A stretch of 64,000 bases of DNA from CAWGGS01 sp046704745 (GTDB lineage Bacteria > Desulfobacterota > Desulfobulbia > Desulfobulbales > Desulfocapsaceae). The DNA lies in assembly GCA_046704745.1 (NCBI GenBank), contig JBJKRL010000150.1, forward strand, positions 1-64,000. Direction: 5' to 3'. The notes beneath the pieces were generated by a model, which was not told the DNA's origin, made no database searches, and saw nothing but the letters and a program-made list of their open reading frames with translations. This document shows positions 50,701 to 58,439 of this stretch, piece after piece (within the stretch, counting starts at the first letter, position 1; each line of letters opens with the position of its first letter). Both the position numbers and the translations under genes were made by a program.

Positions 50701-52797
50701 TGGTAAATATTTAAGCTTAGGAACGCCACCATCTTCTCCAGTGGGAAAAAGAGCCCGGCCTTCCTGCAGACGGAAGATATCCTCCAGCCGAGCCATAAAA
50801 AGAAGTGCCGGGGTGCGTGCCAGATAGCGATGGATGGCCCTGTTGAGGGCATCGGTCATCTCAGGGATTGCATCCGTTGTTACATTGACTCCTTGCGGGA
50901 GAAGACCTTCTTCTTCGATAACTGCCAGTGCTTGATTTTTCGCCTCCTGCCGCCTTCCTTGAGCATGGATGTAGGCCTCGGTAGAGATGGACGTGAGTTC
51001 CTGGCGCCGTCTTTCCAGATCTTGTCCATTCCAATAGCCGGTCAACGTCGTCATCCCGAGGGACGAAACCATCGCGGTCGTTTGTTCCGGGAAATCCGGC
51101 GGTGATTGCTGTCTGTCGGTTTGAGGCGAAAGGAAACACTTGCCGGGGAAGATATTTTTTTCCCGGAGCATCTGATGGAAATTTTGGGTGCCCGCCGTTC
51201 GTTCTCTAGTCATGACCATACATTTGTTTCGCCGGCTTTCCAGAGCTACTATTCCTAATAAATCCTGCAACGGGTACTGGACATAGGCGCCGTCCCGGGA
51301 GTCCGCTCCTGCAGGAATCCAAAAAAGGCGCATCATCTGTTGCGCGTGGTCGATCTGTACCGCCCCGGCGTACTTCATGTTAGAACGTAACAGGGAAATA
51401 AACGGTTCGTAGACTGATTGTATGAGCCGTAGAGGTATCGGCGGAGCCAGCTTCCAGTCAATGCCTTGCGGGTGTTCTTCATCCGGAGGTGTGCCGATGC
51501 TTGCGCCCAGGCTGTACAGAGGCTCTTGTATCCAGGTCTCAGCACCGCCCGGATCGGCTCCCAGGGCTATCTCAGGACAGAGTCCGATACCCAGATGCCT
51601 GGCCAGAGAATGGTTGCCGCAGAGAGACAGCTGGAGTTCCGCCTGCCAAAAAATATAGCTGTAGAAGCTCACCTTTTCCCTATTTTTCCTGGCGAAACGT
51701 AGAACCATTTCCGAGTCGGGATGGTGATATTCTCGAGGCCATTCCCGCCATCCACCTCTGTCGAATTCTGTATCTGCAAAATACTCCAGCAGGGCTAGAA
51801 AAACGGCGTGACGAAAGAGCCTCTTTCCACCGGCCGCCCTGAACATTCTGAATGCACTCGCCCGTTCGGAACCGGATTTCAGTTGGTATTTTTTGAAATC
51901 TCTATAAAGAACACGAAATCCTTGATATTTCAGTTTTGCCACCGTCTGGCAGTCGGTCTCTACTGATTGTCTGGCAGCCAACAGCCGGGCGGTAAATTCG
52001 GAGTCATGGAAGCGCTCGGCACTGTAGTCGGAAATGCGAGTGAGATCGATTAGAAGAGGATCGGGCATATATCTGCTGGAAGGGATGGCGGAACAGGAGG
52101 GAGGGAAACAGTTGCTGTGGAGCATGTGCAGGGGAGTGAGGCCTATGATATCTATGCCGACATCGGCACAGAGATCGATGAAGTGTTCAAGATCGCTGAA
52201 ATCACCTATCCCCCAATTATGCCCGGAGCAGAACGAGGAGAGCTGTATTGAAACACCCCAGAGGCGTTGTTTTTTTTGCAATCGCTCTGGAAGATAACAG
52301 GAGGAAGGGTAAATGATAAGTTGAAGAGACGCTTCCCGCTTGGCCGTGTGGACGGTCAAGCGATGATACCCGGGAGGAAGCTTTTCTCTTAGTTCAAAGG
52401 TGAAGGGCTGTGGCAGATCGCGGCCTTTTTTCTGCGGTTCGTTTTTCTGCAGTTCTTCGGTTGCCATATGTCCGGAGAGGCTTTCCCCTTGATCGGCCGC
52501 CAGATAATACAGGATCTCGCCATTAATTTCCTCCTGATACAGCATCAACGGTATGCTGTATGGAAGATCTTCGGCCCATCGAACCAGGACGCCAGGCAAG
52601 AGACCTTGAAGATTCTGCTCCTGCAGATCTGCCAGAATGGAGCCGGGATCGGTGCCTGAAGAGAGAAGGCCCATGGCCTGTAAAAGAGCTGTTTTGGTCT
52701 CGGTTGAAACCTGGTGGTAAATTCCTTTTGAGTCATGAAAACCCGGTTGAATTCCGGCTTCCAGAGCCAAGAGATCGAGTTGGTTTGGTTTTTCCAT
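47710..52797 (-). CDS. treY: Fusion of a degenerate 4-alpha-glucanotransferase (MalQ) with maltooligosyl trehalose synthase (TreY)
   Basis: The 1695-residue protein has two full enzyme units. Residues 1-735 are MalQ-like (GVSIQLSSFCSGHNWGIGDFSD at about 181-202), and residues 740-1690 are TreY. In the MalQ part the nucleophile Asp is kept (QIDHAQQ, D483), but the THDLPT motif carrying the third catalytic carboxylate reads SLGMTT (about 579-584), so His-Asp are Leu-Gly. The acid/base region reads VMTRERTAG. The domain is probably inactive or altered. TreY looks intact: GLRIDHPDG (D1075), IAEKIL (E1111) and STHDSKR. TreY turns the reducing end of maltodextrins into a trehalose end. The start is ATG 52797, 5 bases after treZ. 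Confidence 0.9.
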   Translation of the reverse strand: MEKPNQLDLLALEAGIQPGFHDSKGIYHQVSTETKTALLQAMGLLSSGTDPGSILADLQEQNLQGLLPGVLVRWAEDLPYSIPLMLYQEEINGEILYYLAADQGESLSGHMATEELQKNEPQKKGRDLPQPFTFELREKLPPGYHRLTVHTAKREASLQLIIYPSSCYLPERLQKKQRLWGVSIQLSSFCSGHNWGIGDFSDLEHFIDLCADVGIDIIGLTPLHMLHSNCFPPSCSAIPSSRYMPDPLLIDLTRISDYSAERFHDSEFTARLLAARQSVETDCQTVAKLKYQGFRVLYRDFKKYQLKSGSERASAFRMFRAAGGKRLFRHAVFLALLEYFADTEFDRGGWREWPREYHHPDSEMVLRFARKNREKVSFYSYIFWQAELQLSLCGNHSLARHLGIGLCPEIALGADPGGAETWIQEPLYSLGASIGTPPDEEHPQGIDWKLAPPIPLRLIQSVYEPFISLLRSNMKYAGAVQIDHAQQMMRLFWIPAGADSRDGAYVQYPLQDLLGIVALESRRNKCMVMTRERTAGTQNFHQMLREKNIFPGKCFLSPQTDRQQSPPDFPEQTTAMVSSLGMTTLTGYWNGQDLERRRQELTSISTEAYIHAQGRRQEAKNQALAVIEEEGLLPQGVNVTTDAIPEMTDALNRAIHRYLARTPALLFMARLEDIFRLQEGRALFPTGEDGGVPKLKYLPALEEMPSSSTLADFAAAITNERARSPIAHESKGYQPLQPTIPRATYRLQLNRNFTFAQAAEIVPYLAELGISHCYTSPCFAARSGSTHGYDVVDPNAFNEEIGGMDDFKRFNQILKDHTIGQIMDIVPNHMGVMGSDNVWWLDVLENGPSSSYAEFFDIDWEPVKGELRQKLLIPVLGEPYGKALEQGSLKLAADTACGSFSILYYTHRFPLDPRTYPTVLNRRLDLLEIRMGPDNPFFIELLSLITAFGQLAPAAEPDAKKVRIRRRDKEILKDRLAVLADKCPDIKHYLLETEDEYNNRTAEASNLSAFHALLEEQTYRLANWRVAADEINYRRFFDINDLAALCVEKEEVFTATHRLIFDLIRQGRIEGLRIDHPDGLFAPAQYYHRLCNQLQPTPTEKQEIPVYLIAEKILAHYEHLPPEWPVYGTTGYDFASLANNLFIDKKSEKRMSRIYRRFTGVTDDFDTILYQCKKQIMRLVLASELNVLANRLDKLSERNWQTRDFTLNNLREALSEVAACFPVYRTYITENDISSQDRNAIDRAISRAKKNSPISDHTIFDFLRSILLPEQESGMSHEFRLAAVDFAMRFQQFTAPVMAKAMEDTAFYVYNRLVSLNEVGSDPRRYGASIAAFHRLCRERAERWPHSMLTTSTHDSKRSEDARCRLNVLSEVPDEWNRRLLYWSRLNRGHVKVLSGKKAPSANDEYLLYQTLLAIWPSLGGQAQDPAPLRERLLAYMEKACREAKTHSSWAEPNPSYEEALSSFIDALLTDGTPFLSDFIEFHHIIACLGLYNSLSQSLLKLTAPGIPDIYQGCELWNFCLVDPDNRQPVDYTVRKDMLAELKGRVSHTDARDLAGQLLATMEDGRLKLFLTWRLLSFRSQHEDLFRLGGYIPLLSIGPRAENLCGFARRFGKKTVVSVCSRFFSSLTDQGRTPPCGAVWADTYLETPAEHTGSWHDILTGKSSQSKTISGKAVLSMEEVFSILPIAFLEFVEKD

Positions 52798-52802
52798 AGG
52801 TA

Positions 52803-54638
52803 CTAGCTATCCTTGCCGCAGAGGTACCAACCACAAAAAAAAGCAGGAAGGATGTTTCCTGTTGTCATATTTTGACCAGTAATCCAGAGGCATTCCCCCT
52901 GTGGAAACTCTATACCGAGAACAGGCTCCTGGCCAAGATTGAGCAGCAATACCAATCTTCTCCCGTCCCTGAGATGCCAGGTGGCCTGGAGGCTGAACGG
53001 ATTCAATTTCCGGTAAAAGGAGGCTTTTACATCCAAGATTTCCATGAGAGGTACAATCTTCTGCTGGCGCAAGTGAAGGAGTTCTTTATGAAAGAGCAGC
53101 CATTTCTGGTGTTCTTCCTCCTCAATCTCCTGCCATTTCAATATGGAACGGAAGAAAGTCTCTTCCCTGTTTGGATCAGGAATCTTGGACCTTTGTGTGG
53201 GGCTGGCAAAAGAGCTGAATGCGGCAAATTCCCGGCGGCGTCCTTTTGTCACCTGTAAAGCCAGATCCGGCTCGAAATGGCAGAAAAAGAGAAAAGGGCT
53301 TGTGGCTGCCCATTCCTGCCCCATAAACAGCATTGGAACTGCCGGGGCAAGCAGCAGGGCGGTGGTGGCCGCCCGAAGTGCCTCAGGACGGGTAAGATGT
53401 GAGATCCGCTCTCCCATGGCCCGATTGCCAATCTGGTCGTGATTCTGGATAAAGGAGACAAACTGCCAGGGCGTAAGATCGTTGCTGGTTTCGCCCCTCG
53501 GTTTGTTTGCCCGAAAGGGAGATCTTTCGCCCTGCCAGGCAAACCCTTCGGTCAGACACCGGCCCAAATGCTCAATTGCCCGGTCGGAGAAGTCGGAGTA
53601 ATAGCTGTCTGTCTCCCCGGTTAACAGCACATGATAGGCATGATGGATATCATCATTTATTTGGGCTTTGTAGCATTTCTTACCCTCAGCCGTCTCCCAG
53701 CGCAGATAATGGGCGCTGTTGTTGTCGTTTTCCAAAATCAAATGGATATGCCGACTGTTACCCGGGCCGTCAAGAACCGCCTGGGCCAGTTCCTGCAGGA
53801 AATGGGGTTTGCTTTTGTCAAAAATGGCATGAACGGCATCCAGCCGCAGACCGTCAAAGTTGAATTTCGTAAGCCAGAACAGGGCGTTTTCTATAAAGAA
53901 GTTTCTAATTGTCCCGGAGTCGTCTCCTGCAAAATCAATGGCATCGCCCCAAGGGGTTTGGTGGTGGCCGGTAAAAAAGGGCTTGGCGTAAACAAAGAGG
54001 TAGTTGCCCTCCGGGCCGAAGTGGTTATAGACCACATCGAGAAAGACCATGAGATTGCAGGAATGGGCTTTCTCGATAAAATGATGCAGGTCGTCGATGG
54101 TGCCATAGCTGCTGTCCAAAGCAAAGGGAAGTACTCCGTCGTAGCCCCAGTTGCGAAGGCCCGGGAAATCGGCAAGCGGCATGAGTTCAACGGCGGTGAT
54201 GCCGAGACCTTTCAGGTAATCAAGTTTTGCCGTTGCTGCAGCAAGGGTCCCCTGGGGGGTAAAGGTGCCTATATGCAGCTCATAGATGACGGTTTCGCAC
54301 CAGGGACGGCCCTGCCAGTTACTTTTGAACGTGCACTTTCCGCCGGATTCAGGAACAAGCAGGCTGGGACCGTGTACATCGCGGGGCTGGTAGCGCGATG
54401 CCGGATCGGGCACCATGAGATTGCCGTCTATGCGAAACCAGTAAAGGCAACTGTTGACCTCGACAAGTTTTACCCCGACTGAAAACCAACCATCAGTTTC
54501 TTGGTCCATACCGAAATGCCGTGTGACCCCGTCTACTTCAACGAACAGATCAACCGTGCCGGCTGAGGGTGCCCAGAGCCGGAAGACGGTTTGTCCATCC
54601 TTTGAGCGGTATGGCCCGAATCTATGAAAGACATCCAT
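52803..54638 (-). CDS. treZ: Malto-oligosyltrehalose trehalohydrolase
   Basis: The 611-residue GH13 enzyme releases free trehalose from the product of TreY. It starts with the CBM48-like domain (FHRFGPYRSKDGQTVFRLWAPSAGTVDLFVEVDG), then a catalytic barrel with TFTPQGTLAAATAKLDYLKGLGI, the nucleophile region FDGLRLDAVHAI (near 251-262), the acid/base ILENDNNSAHYL, and FIQNHDQIGNRAMGERI. The length and order match TreZ. The stop is TAG. It is the first gene of the trehalose operon, followed 5 bases later by the treY fusion. Confidence 0.94.
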   Translation of the reverse strand: MDVFHRFGPYRSKDGQTVFRLWAPSAGTVDLFVEVDGVTRHFGMDQETDGWFSVGVKLVEVNSCLYWFRIDGNLMVPDPASRYQPRDVHGPSLLVPESGGKCTFKSNWQGRPWCETVIYELHIGTFTPQGTLAAATAKLDYLKGLGITAVELMPLADFPGLRNWGYDGVLPFALDSSYGTIDDLHHFIEKAHSCNLMVFLDVVYNHFGPEGNYLFVYAKPFFTGHHQTPWGDAIDFAGDDSGTIRNFFIENALFWLTKFNFDGLRLDAVHAIFDKSKPHFLQELAQAVLDGPGNSRHIHLILENDNNSAHYLRWETAEGKKCYKAQINDDIHHAYHVLLTGETDSYYSDFSDRAIEHLGRCLTEGFAWQGERSPFRANKPRGETSNDLTPWQFVSFIQNHDQIGNRAMGERISHLTRPEALRAATTALLLAPAVPMLFMGQEWAATSPFLFFCHFEPDLALQVTKGRRREFAAFSSFASPTQRSKIPDPNREETFFRSILKWQEIEEEEHQKWLLFHKELLHLRQQKIVPLMEILDVKASFYRKLNPFSLQATWHLRDGRRLVLLLNLGQEPVLGIEFPQGECLWITGQNMTTGNILPAFFCGWYLCGKDS

Positions 54639-54695
54639 GCCGGAATGCTCCAGCTTGAGAGAAAACGATAGTTACCCGCTGCGTTTTATCTCGAC

Positions 54696-54962
54696 TCAAT
54701 GACTGTGATCATGGACTTCCTGATCGTGGTCAGGATGGTCATGCTCGTGGATTTTTTTCTTGTCAGGGTCATGGTGGTGCCCATGTTCCGATTGTTCACC
54801 GGCATGAGTATGTTCATGGCTGTGTTCAAACGAATGTTCATGGTTGTGCCGGTGAGGATGCGGGTGACTGTGCTCCTGGTCGCCATGTTTATGAGCATGC
54901 TCATGCTTGTGTTCATGCTCGTGGGCGTGGTGGTGTTTATGACTGTGTTTTCCCTTTGTCAT
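54696..54962 (-). CDS. Histidine-rich small metal-binding protein
   Basis: The 88-residue protein is almost entirely His-x repeats: 34 of 88 residues are His, spread over HSHKHHHAHEHEHKHEHAHK, a HSHPHPHRHNHEH central part and HDHPDHDQEVHDHSH at the end, with Glu and Asp between. Such proteins store or buffer Zn, Ni or Co. There is no signal peptide. A GGGGGGATTTC run just before the ATG serves as ribosome site. It stands between treZ and the ABC-2 pair, about 2.2 kb from the ZnuA-like gene, which suggests a metal-related neighbourhood. Low complexity means family searches will be poor guides. Confidence 0.75.
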   Translation of the reverse strand: MTKGKHSHKHHHAHEHEHKHEHAHKHGDQEHSHPHPHRHNHEHSFEHSHEHTHAGEQSEHGHHHDPDKKKIHEHDHPDHDQEVHDHSH

Positions 54963-55100
54963 TGTCGAAATCCCCCCTCTGTATTGTGCTGAATTTGAGA
55001 TTGGCCTACATCTCTTAAATTTTATACCGGAGAAAGGTGTGAGGTCAAATTTATGTTTTGAAGTGTCTGCCTATAGACAGCGAGACGGATTGTGAGCGGT

Positions 55101-55838
55101 TTATGATTTTGCCTGATTTACAGAAATAATGGCAAACAGAAAGCAGACACAGCCGACAACGGCAAGCAGGGTATAGTCGGAGGAATGGGTCGGTTCGGCA
55201 AAAGCGGCAGCCCGGATAGCCCTGGAGGCATGGGAGAGCGGCAGGATCTCCAGCACCCGCTGACCCCAGACCGGGAGACTTGAAAGCGGAAAAAATGTGC
55301 CGCCCAAAAAGGCCATGGGGGTGATAATGAAATTGTTTAATAGCGCCTGATCGGCATGGGATTTGACGTGCATGGCAAGGCCGACTGCAAGGGAGGCGAA
55401 GGTGAAACTGTTAAGGAAAAAAGCAGCCCAGAAACGCAGGTTATAGGATAGGACAATGCCGAAGAGGGCGCCGAGGAACAGGATCACGCAGCCGGCCATG
55501 AATGCCCTGCTCATTCCGGCCAGCACTTCGCCCAGGACATAGGCGGGATTGCCGATGGGCGCCGCCTGGAATTCATCGAAGATATGCCAGTAAAACCTGG
55601 CGATGTTGATCTCCTGGGCGATGGCAAAGGCCTGGGTCATGCTGGCCATGGCGGCAAGGCCGGGAAGGAGGAATTGCAGGTACGGATGGCCGTCAACAGT
55701 CTTATTTTGGCCCACGGCATAACCGAAGGCGATGAGGTAGAGAAGGGGGGAGACGGACCAGGCCGGGATCAGCTTAGCAATACGCCGCCTTAAGATTATG
55801 ATCTCACGAAGGTAGACGGCACTCCAACCTTGTATCAT
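55101..55838 (-). CDS. ABC-2-type exporter permease
   Basis: The 245-residue protein has six hydrophobic segments, typical of ABC-2 permeases (NodJ/DrrB type). It has LYLIAFGYAVGQNKTVDGHPYLQFLLPGLAAMASMTQAF early on, and the family's PMAFLGGTFFPLSSLPVWGQRVLEILPLSHASRAIR in the later half, with the conserved PL/HA positions. It is joined by a 4-base overlap to the ATPase gene upstream on the minus strand. Likely substrates are lipids, glycans, drugs or heme-like molecules; the sequence does not decide. Confidence 0.9.
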   Translation of the reverse strand: MIQGWSAVYLREIIILRRRIAKLIPAWSVSPLLYLIAFGYAVGQNKTVDGHPYLQFLLPGLAAMASMTQAFAIAQEINIARFYWHIFDEFQAAPIGNPAYVLGEVLAGMSRAFMAGCVILFLGALFGIVLSYNLRFWAAFFLNSFTFASLAVGLAMHVKSHADQALLNNFIITPMAFLGGTFFPLSSLPVWGQRVLEILPLSHASRAIRAAAFAEPTHSSDYTLLAVVGCVCFLFAIISVNQAKS

Positions 55839-56671
55839 GATATTTTCCTCCCGGTCATGGAAATAAAGGCGTCTTCCAGGTTGACCCTTCGAACCGTGCA
55901 GCCGTTTGTCTGGCTGAGGACATAATCGCGAGCCTCATCCCGGGAGTTGAAATAGATGGTCTGCAGGTGGTTCTCTTTGAGAAAATCAACGGCCCATTTG
56001 CCGATGGCCGCCATCAGTTTGGCCGGGCTGTCCTCGGCTACGATCTTGCCTTTGTCGAGGAAGGCGACACGATCGGCCAAAAATTCAGCCTCTTCGATAT
56101 AATGGGTGGTGAGGAAGATGGTTGTCCCGTCTTTCTGGATTTTTTTGATAAAACCCCAGATCCTCCTGCGGATGGCCGGGTCGAGTCCGACAGTGGGCTC
56201 GTCCATAAAGAGTATGCTGGGGGTATGCATCAGGGCTCTGCCGATGAGAAGCCGCCGCTTCATTCCGCCGGATAGTGTCTTGGCCAGGACCTTGCGTCGA
56301 TCCTCCATGTCGATATACTCAAGGATTTCCGTTGTACGCCGTACTATGTCTGCCTTGGCCATATGATGAAGAAGGCCGTGGATTAGAAGGTTTTCCTCAA
56401 CCGTCAGTTCTGCATCCAGGTTGGTGTGCTGTGGCACCAGCCCGAACTGGGCCTTGCATTTGATCGCATCGCGTTCGATATCGAAGCCGTTTAACTGCAC
56501 TGTGCCGCTTCCGCGCCGGGTTAGCCCTGTCAGGATACGGATGGTGGTGGTTTTGCCGGCACCGTTGGGGCCGAGATAGCCGTAGATGGTTCCCGAGCCA
56601 ACGGTAAAGGAGACCCCTGCTAAAGCTTCGTGGGTGCCGAATTTTTTGCTCAAGTTACTGACTTCTATCAC
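55835..56671 (-). CDS. ABC-2-type exporter ATPase
   Basis: The 278-residue ATPase has Walker A GPNGAGKTTTIR (about 35-46), Q-loop area FGLVPQHTNLDAELT, signature LSGGMKRRL and Walker B ILFMDEPTVGLDP, with the H-loop in LTTHYIEEAEFLAD. The C-terminal segment (VNLEDAFISMTG) is typical of DrrA/CcmA-type exporter ATPases. It drives the permease encoded next. There is no nearby gene to name the cargo. The start ATG 56671 sits at the edge of the 538-base intergenic region. Confidence 0.93.
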   Translation of the reverse strand: MIEVSNLSKKFGTHEALAGVSFTVGSGTIYGYLGPNGAGKTTTIRILTGLTRRGSGTVQLNGFDIERDAIKCKAQFGLVPQHTNLDAELTVEENLLIHGLLHHMAKADIVRRTTEILEYIDMEDRRKVLAKTLSGGMKRRLLIGRALMHTPSILFMDEPTVGLDPAIRRRIWGFIKKIQKDGTTIFLTTHYIEEAEFLADRVAFLDKGKIVAEDSPAKLMAAIGKWAVDFLKENHLQTIYFNSRDEARDYVLSQTNGCTVRRVNLEDAFISMTGRKIS

Positions 56672-56782
56672 ATTCTACCTTGCTGATTAAAAATTTGCCG
56701 TCCGCAATATCGGAGGAGCCGTTTGGTGTTTAAAAGCTGTCGGCGACCAATGGTTAAATGCTTTCTCCTGTCATGTCAACGT

Positions 56783-56950
56783 CTATCTGTTTTTTCTTGA
56801 ACAGGACAGCCCGTTCTTCCAGCAGATATCATTAACCCTGAATGCAATGACTTCGGCTGTATTGTTGCTCTCAGCTATACAGAAGTAGGCATAATCCGGA
56901 AGGGCCATAGCTGGACGCTCTAGGCCATTTATGATAAAGCGTCTCAACAA
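56783..56950 (-). CDS. Small open frame in front of the ABC-2 genes, unknown
   Basis: A 55-residue frame begins at TTG 56950 (ATG 56908 would leave 41 residues) and ends CWKNGLSCSRKNR. The body, RRFIINGLERPAMALPDYAY and FCIAESNNTAEVIAFRVNDI, looks like genuine protein with Cys and aromatic residues. A stop lies a few codons before the TTG. No strong ribosome site is seen and no family is recognised. It might be a remnant of a longer gene. The remaining 350 bases of this gap hold only the operator and promoter of the ZnuA-like gene. Confidence 0.3.
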   Translation of the reverse strand: MLRRFIINGLERPAMALPDYAYFCIAESNNTAEVIAFRVNDICWKNGLSCSRKNR

Positions 56951-57136
56951 CGGTTCCGGGAAATAAGGCGAAACTGTTTTGCATTATCTCTATTTCTAAA
57001 ATTATCAATACTGTTATTTATTGTAAATCTTGTTCCTATTTAAATAGGATTTATGATAATATCATTACTAATAAGCTGCTTTGTATTTTTGTGGAGATCT
57101 TATTCTGTTGAAGGTGTAATGCCATATGTTAGAAAA

Positions 57137-57176
57137 TGTAAACGATAATATTTATCATTTATATTTTTAATATACT
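57137..57176 (+). promoter_or_regulatory. Zur/Fur-like operator and -10 box of the ZnuA-like gene
   Basis: TGTAAACGATAA-TAT-TTATCATTTATA (two 12-base arms, 57137-57148 and 57152-57163) forms an imperfect inverted repeat with three mismatched pairs. The GATAAT...TTATC core resembles Fur-family boxes (Zur, Mur, Fur). TATACT (57171-57176) is a good -10. The operator would cover the -35 position, as expected for repression when metal is plentiful. AAGGAGAACAGT precedes the ATG at 57210. Confidence 0.6.
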
Positions 57177-57209
57177 AGACTCAAGATAACTCAGTTCAAG
57201 GAGAACAGT

Positions 57210-58112
57210 ATGTGGAAGATCAGAAATGGCTTTATTTTGTTGTGCATTCTTCTTTCGATGAATGGTTTGGCCAGGGCACAGGGAACTATCAAGGTCGTTA
57301 CAAGTTTCGGTATACTTGGTGATATGGTTAAAAATATCGGTGGTGATCGAGTATCGGTGATTTCTCTTGTGGGGCCAAATGGGGATGTCCATGCCTATTC
57401 GCCGACTCCGGCAGCAGCCCGATCTATTTCAGGGGCGGCTCTGGTGGTCGTCAACGGACTTGGATTGGAAGGTTGGATGGATCGTCTGATTATGGCTTCA
57501 GGCTATAAGGGGAGGGTAGCCATTGCCAGTACCGGCGTCAAACCCCGGAAAATGAAGGATGAGGGTGGGGGTGGCCGGATCATCATCGATCCTCATGCAT
57601 GGCAGGATCTCGACAACGGGTTGATCTATGTTGAAAATATTAAAAAGGCGCTGATTGCCGTGGATCCGGCGGGCACTGCCGAATATCTCTTTCAGGCTGC
57701 AGCCTATGCAGCCAAGCTTGCCCGATTAAATACCTGGGTTAAGAAAGAATTCAGCGAGATTCCGGATAAAAATAGGCGAATGATTACTTCTCACGATGCA
57801 TTCGGCTATCTCGGAGCTGCCTACGGAATCGAAATTTTCTCGCCCATGGGCATGAACACCGAAAGCGAACCATCGGCAGGCGAGGTAAAAAACCTTATCC
57901 AGCAGATTAGAGATAACGGCATAACGGCAGTATTTGTAGAGAATATTACTGATCCGCGTCTGGTCGAGCAGATAGCAAGGGAGGCGGGAGTGAAAATCGG
58001 TGGGGAACTCTATTCGGATGCCCTTTCAACACCCGACGGTCCGGCATCAACCTATCTTGATATGTTTAGAAACAACGTGACGAAGATCGTTGGGGCGATG
58101 CGGAAAAGATGA
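57210..58112 (+). CDS. znuA: ZnuA-like metal-binding protein of an ABC importer
   Basis: The 300-residue secreted protein (signal MWKIRNGFILLCILLSMNG, cleavage after GLARA) has the cluster A-I fold. The metal ligands are recognisable: His in GDVHAYSP (about 67-74), His in IDPHAWQD (about 126-133), a Glu/His region in MITSHDAFGY, and Asp in ELYSDALS near 270. A family-typical loop, KDEGGGGRIIID, lies between the first two. It should capture Zn or Mn in the periplasm. No ATPase or permease gene adjoins it, so it depends on subunits encoded elsewhere. The upstream operator points to Zur-, Fur- or Mur-type control. Confidence 0.88.
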   Translation: MWKIRNGFILLCILLSMNGLARAQGTIKVVTSFGILGDMVKNIGGDRVSVISLVGPNGDVHAYSPTPAAARSISGAALVVVNGLGLEGWMDRLIMASGYKGRVAIASTGVKPRKMKDEGGGGRIIIDPHAWQDLDNGLIYVENIKKALIAVDPAGTAEYLFQAAAYAAKLARLNTWVKKEFSEIPDKNRRMITSHDAFGYLGAAYGIEIFSPMGMNTESEPSAGEVKNLIQQIRDNGITAVFVENITDPRLVEQIAREAGVKIGGELYSDALSTPDGPASTYLDMFRNNVTKIVGAMRKR

Positions 58113-58439
58113 GTGATCTTTCAGCTTTACCCGCAAGAATCCAGGAACCGGAGGTCAAAAGAAGAATGAAAAGAAAGCATATCTGACCGCGCCTGATGGA
58201 GGAGTGCCACCACCTTTTAAAACGAAACATTCGGTAATAATGTCTGACTTACATCGTTCTGTGATAGGTTGCGCGGTTGAATCCGGATCACGGTAACACA
58301 AATTATAAAAACATAATAATTTATAGTTGACAAAATTTCTGGAGCAAGGTAGCCTGAACACGTTTCTTGGATTGGTGCTACCGAAATCAGCCCGGATTCT
58401 TACGATTCCGGATACAACATCTCTATGGGGGAGAAGGGC
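58113..58439. other. Intergenic stretch before cbiM
   Basis: I see no supported gene and no riboswitch-like core in these 327 bases. The right end has a GGGGGAGAAGGGC ribosome site that chooses ATG 58440 for cbiM. Confidence 0.4.

Noticed and set aside
53631..54482. 283-codon plus-strand frame over treZ
   Set aside because: Antisense to treZ, which has all its catalytic motifs; the frame has no recognisable family.
54699..54992. Hydrophobic, Met/Val-rich plus-strand frame over the His-rich gene
   Set aside because: It is the complement of His codons (CAT/CAC gives ATG/GTG), which automatically gives Met/Val-rich sequence; the His-rich strand has the better ribosome site and composition.
58113..58439. 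Possible riboswitch upstream of cbiM
   Set aside because: I looked for the cobalamin core and B12 box in this gap and did not find them; the clear riboswitch lies after cbiM.
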